Below, piece by piece: positions 1 through 5,144 of a stretch of DNA of 5,144 bases. The translations under genes were made by a program, and so were the position numbers. The notes beneath the pieces are model-generated. The model was not told where the DNA came from, made no database searches, and was given only the letters and a program-made list of their open reading frames with translations. Source of the stretch: Acidobacteriota bacterium (GTDB taxonomy: Bacteria > Acidobacteriota > Terriglobia > Terriglobales > Acidobacteriaceae); NCBI GenBank assembly GCA_021801945.1, contig JAKABE010000273.1:1-5144 (forward strand). Reading direction: 5' to 3'. Positions within the stretch are counted from its first letter, which is position 1. Every line of letters starts with the position of its first letter.

Positions 1-545
1 GCCAGCGCGCTCAAGGTGGACGAGTAGTAATCGAGGTCGAACAGTACCGCGCCCAAAGGAGCATGAGACTCCGGCTGCCAAGGGCCAACGGTCTGGGCCA
101 CGTCGCCGAGGACAAGCCGCGCTCGCCCGCCGAGACGCTTTTCGAGCGCGCCACGGTCCATTCCAAACGCGCCGGCCGGCCAGGTATACAGGAGGTCGCG
201 TGAGTCTCGGCTCGCCGGCAGTCCCGCGCCGCTGTCGAATCCCACGACGAGAACCTCGATGCCCAGCGCTCTTTCGATCTCCGCCTTGTGTTCCAGGAGG
301 CACACCAGCCCCTTGCCGCCGGCCACTCCGAATTCTGCTACCGTGATGGCTTTATGGCCCAGCATCTTGGCTTCTGCGGCGGCGAAGTACGCGCACCAGC
401 CATAGTGGGGCCGTCTCACTGCCCCGGCGCGAAGACGCGCCTCGTACGACCCCACGGGCCAGCGCCGCAGCAGCTTGCGGAGAAGCTCTGTTTTCAGGGG
501 AACGGGGCGGGATGTGGAGACGATCAGCTTGTCGAGCGCCTTCAT
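1..545 (-). CDS. class I SAM-dependent methyltransferase-like protein, N-terminal part (runs off left edge)
   Basis: This reading frame is open from ATG at 545 to the window edge and gives 181 residues with no stop. An in-frame TGA (555-557) lies just upstream, so ATG 545 is the only normal start. It is preceded by GAGAGG about 5 nt away, a modest Shine-Dalgarno. After a basic N-terminal helix (about residues 17-30), the segment VAEFGVAGGKGL (69-80) looks like the glycine-rich SAM-binding loop of Rossmann methyltransferases. VLVVGFDSGAGLP (98-110) follows as a second strand with an acidic residue, and LFDLDYYSST (168-177) as a later strand. This pattern recalls TylF/macrocin O-methyltransferase-like or cephalosporin-hydroxylase-like proteins, which often sit in sugar or secondary-metabolite clusters, but the substrate cannot be told. 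The start lies 136 bp after the protease-like gene on the same strand, so co-transcription is possible. That it is coding is well supported; the methyltransferase call is moderate because the C-terminal half is missing. Confidence 0.75.
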   Translation of the reverse strand, partial: MKALDKLIVSTSRPVPLKTELLRKLLRRWPVGSYEARLRAGAVRRPHYGWCAYFAAAEAKMLGHKAITVAEFGVAGGKGLVCLLEHKAEIERALGIEVLVVGFDSGAGLPASRDSRDLLYTWPAGAFGMDRGALEKRLGGRARLVLGDVAQTVGPWQPESHAPLGAVLFDLDYYSSTLSAL

Positions 546-576
546 GCCGGCCTCTCAGATCGGAGAGATCAGTCTC

Positions 577-584
577 CCTCCTTT
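577..584 (-). promoter_or_regulatory. strong Shine-Dalgarno-like AAAGGAGG, poorly spaced
   Basis: The minus strand reads AAAGGAGG here, a near-perfect anti-16S match, but it lies about 31 nt before the ATG at 545. No ATG, GTG or TTG occurs 4-12 nt downstream. The nearest near-start is a CTG (572) whose frame closes at a TGA after five codons. A short inverted repeat, GGAGA-6 nt-TCTCC (562-577), lies between this site and the ATG. It could be a standby ribosome site for the methyltransferase gene, the remnant of an older start, or chance. Confidence 0.3.
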
Positions 585-595
585 CAACTCCATTC

Positions 596-601
596 ATTTT
601 A
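596..601 (-). promoter_or_regulatory. possible -10 hexamer TAAAAT for the methyltransferase gene
   Basis: The minus strand reads TAAAAT, five of six matches to TATAAT, in the only AT-rich patch of the 546-681 gap. No convincing TTGACA-like box lies 16-18 nt upstream. If it is used, the transcript would start near 589 and would carry the AAAGGAGG site in its leader. Confidence 0.2.
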
Positions 602-613
602 AGATGGGGTTCT

Positions 614-648
614 GGCAGTCCTGCCCCAGCGGCGGGCATCCGGCCCGC
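614..648. repeat. two adjacent GC-rich hairpins in the gap after the protease-like gene
   Basis: GGCAG (614-618) pairs with CTGCC (621-625) across two bases. GCGGGC (632-637) pairs perfectly with GCCCGC (643-648) across ATCCG. They lie 3' of the protease-like stop codon on the minus strand and could slow or end its transcription. Neither is followed by a T-run on either strand, so they are not a textbook intrinsic terminator. They could also be one copy of a palindromic intergenic repeat family. Confidence 0.35.
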
Positions 649-681
649 ACGCCTTCGCGCCCGCGCCTCGACCTGCCGCCA

Positions 682-2186
682 TCACTCCGGCTGCACGCTG
701 AAGCGCATCGTGCGGTAGTCAAACGTGTAGCTGCCGAGTTGCCCGAGGGCGTCCGCGCCCAGCACGCCATAAACATCGTCGAGGGCGGCCGAGCCCAGAG
801 GCTGCGTGAAGACCCGAATGTAGTGGAGATTCACCGTGGTTTTGCCCACCGCGAGAGGAACGGTTTCCGCCACGAAGGAGGGCTGCGGCGGCGAGGACTC
901 CAGGCCGGGGAAGGCAAAAAGAGTCATGGTCTGATGCGCAAATTCGGCGGAGTGTTCATCGAAGTACCGCGAGGTGAGGTAGGTCTGCTGGCTTCCGGCA
1001 TCGACGGCGTACATGTCGTAGCCGCCCGGGAGGGTCTCTCCGGCGAGCGGGGTGCGTGTAAGCGCGACGATGATCTGGCCGCCATCGAGAAAGAAGCGCG
1101 CCCCAGCGCCAGGCGGGCGCTGGCTGTCCGCCGGATCGGGCTCCTTGGCGGGCTGCACCTGCACCATGTCCTCATCCGTGACGGTGACGGCGCCCAACAC
1201 CGAAAGCGCGGGATAGCCCAGCACGCCTTCCACCTGGTAGCGCGGTTGCGGGAAGGAATAGTCGGCGTCGTTATAGACGAAGACGGTCATGTTGCGCAGG
1301 GTAAGCTGGCCGCCGATTGTGAAGCGGGGAATGACCGCCACGCGCACCTGGATGGGCCGGCCGGTGAGAGTGCGGATGGTGGCGAACCGTTTGGAGATCT
1401 TGAGGCCGACCTCCTTCGCCGTAGAGCGGTCAATGAGATTGAAGGGCAGAGTTGGGTCGAGCATCCAACTGTGGGGGCGCGCATCGACGAAGACGGGAAT
1501 GTCGAGGAGGCCGAGGGGGTCCTGGCTGGCCTGGATCTCAAACGGGTCGCAGGGCTCGACGGTTGTGGGCGGATCGCCGGCGGCCAACGGCAGCAGCTTG
1601 AGAGGCATCTCGATCTGGCTCTGCTCGCTGGGCGTGAGGACGGCGTGCAGGCGGGCTTCCAGTGTCTGGTAGGCCTGGGCGGCCTTGGACCAGTCGCCCT
1701 CGCGCAAATAGTCCTCGGCCAGCGCCTCCCGCAGCAGCTTCTCCTGGGCGGTGTTGCCGCTGGCGGTGACGCGATCGACGAGGGGCGCCAGTAACTGAAT
1801 CGACGTTTGCAGGTCATTCGACCGGTTGGCCAGAATGCCCCGGTACAACTGTGCCTGCTCGGGCGGCAGCTTGCTGAGCTCATCCTGAACCAGGAAGTAC
1901 TGATGATCGGCGAGCAGGTTCTGGATGCGGAGATTGGCGGAGAGGCCGCTGCTAGTGCCGGTTTGGAGCTGAGCGCCCTGGCCGGTGCGATTTGCGCTGG
2001 CGATGGCGTCGAGGCAGCCTGCGGACTTTTCTGGGCCGCAAGGGGCAGCGTAACCGCAAGCGCCAAAACCACCGGCACGTTTGCGTTCCCCAGCCTCCGC
2101 CGGAAATGAGGATGGCGAATTTGCAGATGCACATGGATGAACTGGCGCAAGAATCTCTTTGCCGCCTCTCTGTGCAATCGTTTCAT
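682..2186 (-). CDS. secreted TPR and retropepsin-like aspartyl protease family protein, split by an apparent frameshift
   Basis: The C-terminal part reads from a TGA at 682-684 back past 2190 in one frame. That frame has no ATG or GTG and its only normal start is a TTG at 1848, which falls inside a helical repeat. The missing N-terminus lies in another frame: ATG 2186, a basic stretch containing FRRRLGN, then hydrophobic VPVVLALAVTLPLAAQ (37-52), a signal peptide. The frames join by re-reading one base at the A4 run (2027-2030), giving 501 residues. After a linker come TPR-like helices (about 85-185), then two aspartyl-protease-type lobes. The flap-like motifs EGVLGYPAL and YGVLGADAL are clear. 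The catalytic motifs are not: DPT (Asp 244) and DAG (Asp 396) stand where D-T/S-G is expected. The ATG has only a weak ribosome site (GAGA). Family membership is well supported. Activity is doubtful, and the gene may be a pseudogene or contain a one-base sequencing error. Confidence 0.8.
2027..2030 (-). other. apparent frameshift point (A4 run) in the protease-like gene
   Basis: On the minus strand the signal-peptide frame reads GCC CAG AAA (codon 53 is 2030-2028). The downstream coding frame reads AAG TCC GCA from 2028. The two differ by one base, and one extra A in this run would join them without loss. Both frames stay open on either side, so the exact point is uncertain within about 1900-2040. 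No canonical X-XXY-YYZ slippery heptamer is present, which favours an indel over programmed frameshifting. Confidence 0.55.
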
Positions 2187-2261
2187 TCTCAGTACGACGT
2201 TAACAGATTCATGGGACGAGCATGGCCTCCGCGCCGCACACGCACGCTAACCCTCAATACC

Positions 2262-2291
2262 GGGTTTGTGGAACGCGACAGCCGCAAACCC
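2262..2291. promoter_or_regulatory. inverted repeat upstream of the kinase gene, candidate operator or leader hairpin
   Basis: GGGTTTGTGG (2262-2271) and CCGCAAACCC (2282-2291) are inverted copies with one mismatch, which would be a wobble pair in plus-strand RNA. They are separated by 10 bp. The centres of the arms are about 20 bp apart, roughly two helical turns, which suits a dimeric repressor or activator. The repeat ends 20 bp before the kinase ATG, in the 125-bp space between two divergent genes. No clear -35/-10 pair was found on either strand; TACACT (2294-2299) is a possible -10 but lacks a spaced -35. Confidence 0.4.
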
Positions 2292-2311
2292 CGTACACTT
2301 GAAGAAAGAGA

Positions 2312-4816
2312 ATGAAGCGCAAGATCATCGAGCATTACGAGATTCTGCGCCGCCTGGGTGCTGGCGGCAACGGCGTCGTCTATCTGGCCAACGATACGCT
2401 GCTGCAGCGGCCCGCGGTGCTCAAGATTCTACGCGCCGGACTGCTCACCCAGGAGCAGATGCGCTCCACGGTCCTACGTGAGGCTCGGATGGCCTCGGCC
2501 ATCGAACACCCCAACGTATGCGCCATCTTTGAGGTGGGCGAGAGCGGCGATGAGGCCTACATCGCCATGCAATACGTGCCCGGCCAGTCGCTCGATCAGT
2601 TGATCACGCGCGGGCCAGCCAGCCCGCAACTGGTGCTCTCGGTGGGCATCCAGATCGCCGATGGTCTGCACGCCGCGCACTCCCTGGGCATCTTTCACCG
2701 CGACCTCAAGCCGCAGAATGTCATGCTGTCCGACGGCGGCCTGGTGAAGATCCTGGACTTTGGCCTAGCGCGCCGCCTGCGCCCCGAAGACGCGAGCTTC
2801 GATCCGGCTACGGCGCGGCTGGGTGCTGAAGCCTCGCTCGCCGCCGCCTACACCGCGCGCGGCGGCACCATCCGCTACATGGCGCCGGAGCAGTTTGTCA
2901 CCGGCCAGTCGAGCGTGCAGTCGGACGTCTGGGCGCTGGGCGTGATCTTGTACGAGCTGGCCAGTGGACGTCATCCCTTTGTGAAGCCCGAGGATGAGGA
3001 TGTTCAGGCCATTCACGCCATCCAGTTCCTGGAGCCCGAAGATTTGAGCGCGATTGTCCCGCAGATCGCGCCGGAGCTGAAGAGCGTGATCGCCATGTGC
3101 CTTGAAAAGAATCCCGCGACGCGTTACGCCTCGGCGGCGGAGGTGCGCGAGGCGTTGCGGACGGTCATGAAGGCCAAGCAGATTGAAACCGGGATTCTGG
3201 CCGGCGAGGCTGCGGCCAATCTGCCCGCCACCGGCGCCGCCGATGACAAGCGCACCACAGGATTGCTCTCTATGCTCGCCGAGCGATTCCGTGAGTCGGC
3301 GAGTGAGCGGGCGCAAACCAACTCCCTTATCGTGCTGCCTTTTGCCAACCTCGGCGCCGCCGCGGCCCCGCCGCTCTACGGTTTTGCTTTGGCCGACGCC
3401 ATAGCGGCGCGCCTGGCGCGCATTCCCGCCCTCGTGGTGCGGCCTTCGAGCACGCTTATGCAGCTTCCCGTGACCCAGATGGATCCCCTGGCCATTGGCC
3501 AAAAGCTGATGGTCTCCCTTGTGTTGACGGGCAGTTTTGTGCGTTCCGAGAACGGTCCCGCGAGCGGCTTTGACCTCAACTGGCAACTGCTCGACGTCTC
3601 CGCGCAGAGCGTACGCGCCGGCGGCTCCATCCGCGTGGCGTCACTGGACCTGATCGCGGTGCAGACAGAGATCGCCAATGAGGTCTTCGCCACGCTCCAC
3701 GGGCTCAGCGCCGCGGAGAGGATCGAAGCCTTGCCGGCGGATGCGCCACGCGAGGCCCTCCGCGACGCCTCGCTCCCCGGTCCCGTCAGCGAGAACTACT
3801 TGCAGGCACGGGCGCTGCTCGGCTCGTTCATGGTGCGCACCAGTGCCCGCGCCGACCTTGACCGTGCTCACGCGCAGTTTTCCAGCGTCACCGAGGCCGA
3901 CCCCGCGTTTGCCGCCGGCTGGACCGGCCTGGGCATCGCCGAACTGCAGTACGCGCGCCACGGCTTTGGCGGGCAGATTCACGTCATGCGCGCGCGCCGC
4001 GCCTTTGACGAAGCGCTCAAGCTCGATCCGGCTTCCACCGAGGCCAATCTCTACCGCATTTACATGCTGCTCTCGCGCGGCGAAAAGGAGTCGGCGCGGC
4101 ACGGCATCGCCGAGTTGCTGGTGAACGCGGCCAACGACTCCGACGTGCATATGATGGCCGGACAGGCCCTGCGCGGCGACGGCATGTATGAGGAAGCGCT
4201 CGCCGAATTCAGCCGCGCCCTTAAGCTCAATCCCGGCGGCGCGCCCATCCTCTATAACCACCGCGCCCGCGTCTACCACTACCGCAACCAGATGGAGATG
4301 GCCGGCAACGAGCTGGAAAAAGGCCTGGCCCTGGAGCCGCACCATCCCCTGCTGCGCACGTCGGCCGGCTACCAGCAGTTGCGGCTGGGCAAGCTGGACG
4401 CAGCCATCGGGATTTTGGAGCGCGTGATCCGTGACGACGAGCGCATCCGCATTGCCGTGCCCACGCTGGCCATGTGCTACGTGCAAATTGGCGAGCGTGC
4501 GCGCGCCGCCGCCCTGCTCAAAGACGACACCCTGGCCGCCGCCGAAGCCGACAGCGAGATGGCCTACCGCCTGGCCACCTACTTCGCCGTCGAGGGCGAC
4601 TCCAGCGAGGCCCTCCACTGGCTGCGCCGCGCCATTTATCTCGGCAACGAGAACTACCCCTGGTTCCAGAAGAATCCCTCCTGGAACAACCTGCGCACGA
4701 ATGCCGACTTCGAACGCATCCTTGAGGACTTGAAGAAGGGCTACCGCAAAAACCAGAAGACCTGGAAACGGCTCCTCGAACAAGTTCCGCCGGACGCCGC
4801 GTCGTTTGCGGCGTAG
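2312..4816 (+). CDS. Ser/Thr protein kinase with TolB-N/FlgO-like and TPR domains
   Basis: This 834-residue product is a Hanks-type kinase with its catalytic set intact: glycine loop GAGGNG (16-21), ATP lysine K38, helix-C E57, HRDLKPQN (129-136), DFG (149-151), APE (191-193), D205 and R271. The DFG-APE segment is long (about 45 residues) and has Ser, Thr and Tyr that could be autophosphorylated. A linker (about 291-336) follows, with no hydrophobic span. Residues 337-465 (starting NSLIVLPFANLG, with VLTGSFVR inside) match the TolB-N/FlgO-like domain often placed before TPRs in kinases and cyclases. TPR repeats fill about 492-780, for example EEALAEFSRALKLNP, and end in the typical YPWFQKNPSWNNLR cap (from 782). 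No signal peptide or membrane segment is seen, so it is probably cytoplasmic, with the TPRs binding partners or substrates. ATG 2312 fits because the kinase fold begins at residue 9; the ribosome site is only purine-rich (GAAGAAAGAGA). Substrates are unknown. Confidence 0.95.
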   Translation: MKRKIIEHYEILRRLGAGGNGVVYLANDTLLQRPAVLKILRAGLLTQEQMRSTVLREARMASAIEHPNVCAIFEVGESGDEAYIAMQYVPGQSLDQLITRGPASPQLVLSVGIQIADGLHAAHSLGIFHRDLKPQNVMLSDGGLVKILDFGLARRLRPEDASFDPATARLGAEASLAAAYTARGGTIRYMAPEQFVTGQSSVQSDVWALGVILYELASGRHPFVKPEDEDVQAIHAIQFLEPEDLSAIVPQIAPELKSVIAMCLEKNPATRYASAAEVREALRTVMKAKQIETGILAGEAAANLPATGAADDKRTTGLLSMLAERFRESASERAQTNSLIVLPFANLGAAAAPPLYGFALADAIAARLARIPALVVRPSSTLMQLPVTQMDPLAIGQKLMVSLVLTGSFVRSENGPASGFDLNWQLLDVSAQSVRAGGSIRVASLDLIAVQTEIANEVFATLHGLSAAERIEALPADAPREALRDASLPGPVSENYLQARALLGSFMVRTSARADLDRAHAQFSSVTEADPAFAAGWTGLGIAELQYARHGFGGQIHVMRARRAFDEALKLDPASTEANLYRIYMLLSRGEKESARHGIAELLVNAANDSDVHMMAGQALRGDGMYEEALAEFSRALKLNPGGAPILYNHRARVYHYRNQMEMAGNELEKGLALEPHHPLLRTSAGYQQLRLGKLDAAIGILERVIRDDERIRIAVPTLAMCYVQIGERARAAALLKDDTLAAAEADSEMAYRLATYFAVEGDSSEALHWLRRAIYLGNENYPWFQKNPSWNNLRTNADFERILEDLKKGYRKNQKTWKRLLEQVPPDAASFAA

Positions 4817-4877
4817 GATGCCGGATGGCGTATGCTCGGTGTTCGCGTTGAGTCCACGTTTCGGGCGCGAAGTGCGC

Positions 4878-4883
4878 TATCCT
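4878..4883 (+). promoter_or_regulatory. probable -10 element of the tRNA-Arg promoter
   Basis: TATCCT lies eight bases before the mature tRNA 5' end, so transcription would start at or next to the tRNA. A TTGAGT (4848-4853) is present, but its spacing of 24 bp is too long for a normal sigma-70 -35 box. No better box is seen at 16-18 bp. The call rests mainly on position. Confidence 0.3.
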
Positions 4884-4891
4884 GAAAGAGC

Positions 4892-4968
4892 GCGCCCGTA
4901 GCTCAGCTGGATAGAGCGAATGCCTCCGGAGCATTAGGTCGGGAGTTCGAATCTCTCCGGGCGCACCA
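4892..4968 (+). tRNA. tRNA-Arg (anticodon CCG), CCA encoded
   Basis: A complete 77-nt cloverleaf folds by eye. The acceptor stem GCGCCCG/CGGGCGC has seven perfect pairs. The D arm is GCTC/GAGC with loop AGCTGGATA. The anticodon stem AATGC/GCATT encloses loop CTCCGGA, giving anticodon CCG (4926-4928), which reads the arginine codon CGG. The variable loop is AGGTC. The T arm GGGAG/CTCTC (one G-U pair) holds TTCGAAT. Discriminator A (4965) is followed by an encoded CCA (4966-4968). It lies 75 bp after the kinase stop and is probably transcribed from its own promoter. Confidence 0.97.
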
Positions 4969-4999
4969 TCCGAGCTGGTGGGTCTACTGTTTCCCCTTA
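4964..4999 (+). terminator. weak candidate terminator after tRNA-Arg
   Basis: CACCA (4964-4968) can pair with TGGTG (4976-4980) across a 7-nt loop, followed by a pyrimidine-rich tract (GTTTCCCCTT). The stem uses the tRNA's CCA end and the T-run is interrupted by C, so this would be a poor intrinsic terminator. The opposing gene's stop codon lies at the end of the same tract. Confidence 0.2.
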
Positions 5000-5144
5000 A
5001 CCCCCGTCCCGTTCCCCCTCGCGCCGCGCGCGCAGCTCTTCCATTACCGACTGGATCAGCTCTTTTGCGCCGCCCATGCTGTCCAAAATCGCCTGCAAGT
5101 CCAGAGCCGGTTGATTCGGGTTGCGGCTTGAAGTGCAGTAGACT
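4997..5144 (-). CDS. unrecognised protein, C-terminal 48 residues (enters from right edge)
   Basis: The minus strand is open from the right edge to a TAA at 4997-4999, and about three-quarters of its codons end in G or C, as in the neighbouring genes. The visible end begins near TSSRNPNQPALDL, then forms a likely amphipathic helix (LQAILDSMGGAKELIQSVME), then a highly charged tail (RARREGERDGG). No domain could be recognised from this piece. It converges on the tRNA with 28 bp between them. It could be a small DNA- or protein-binding protein, or the tail of a larger one. Neither its start nor its length is visible. Confidence 0.6.
   Translation of the reverse strand, partial: VYCTSSRNPNQPALDLQAILDSMGGAKELIQSVMEELRARREGERDGG

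Noticed and set aside
475..1794. Long open frame on the plus strand (439 codons) opposite the protease-like gene
   Set aside because: It is rich in Gly/Arg/Ala/His with no domain. It mirrors the GC-rich codons of the minus-strand gene, whose motifs are recognisable.
1287..2027. Continuation of the signal-peptide frame beyond the A4 run as a separate protein
   Set aside because: The product becomes low-complexity Ser/Pro/Arg/Ala sequence with no recognisable fold, while the other frame carries the TPR and protease motifs. Only the first 53 codons look real.
2266..2299. TTGTGG and TACACT as a sigma-70 promoter for the kinase
   Set aside because: The spacing is 22 bp, too long, and the implied transcript leader would be only a few bases.
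2765..3586. Minus-strand open frame (273 codons) opposite the kinase domain
   Set aside because: It is Arg/Gly/His-rich antisense to conserved kinase motifs, and it shares the cause of the other shadows.
3641..4783. Long minus-strand open frame (380 codons) opposite the TPR part of the kinase
   Set aside because: It is an antisense shadow of an unambiguous TPR-coding frame, with no domain and no ribosome site noted.
4855..4874. Imperfect hairpin between the kinase stop and the tRNA (CAC+TTCG with CGAA+GTG)
   Set aside because: It has a 2-nt bulge, a short stem and no T-run, so it cannot be supported as a kinase terminator.
5072..5110. Short plus-strand open frame opposite the right-edge gene
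   Set aside because: It has about a dozen codons and lies antisense to a frame with better codon-position bias.

Overview
This is a GC-rich window whose codons mostly end in G or C. It looks like a chromosomal segment of an Acidobacteriota-type bacterium. That assignment is inferred from two gene families: a soluble Ser/Thr kinase fused to a TolB-N/FlgO-like domain and TPR repeats, and a secreted TPR plus two-lobed retropepsin-like protein. No 16S or other phylogenetic marker is present.

Layout: (1) 1-545, minus strand: the N-terminal part of a class I SAM-methyltransferase-like protein that runs off the left edge. (2) 546-681: a short gap with a GC-rich hairpin pair, an isolated AT-rich -10-like hexamer and a strong but badly spaced Shine-Dalgarno sequence. 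(3) 682-2186, minus strand: a secreted TPR/aspartyl-protease-like gene. It is split between two frames by an apparent one-base slip at an A4 run just after its signal peptide, and both of its D-T/S-G catalytic motifs are altered. (4) 2187-2311: a 125-bp divergent intergenic region with a near-perfect 10-bp inverted repeat ending 20 bp before the kinase start. (5) 2312-4816, plus strand: an intact 834-residue Ser/Thr kinase - TolB-N-like - TPR protein. (6) 4892-4968, plus strand: tRNA-Arg(CCG) with an encoded CCA end. (7) 4997-5144, minus strand: the C-terminus of an unrecognised protein that enters from the right edge and converges on the tRNA.

The kinase and the protease-like gene are divergent and could share regulation, but nothing in the sequence proves a functional link. 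The kinase has all its catalytic residues and no membrane span, so it probably acts in the cytoplasm. The protease-like product would be exported if the frameshift is repaired or bypassed. I see no mobile element, CRISPR array, phage gene or defence system. The most notable signal is the frameshifted gene with degenerate catalytic motifs, followed by the inverted repeat upstream of the kinase.
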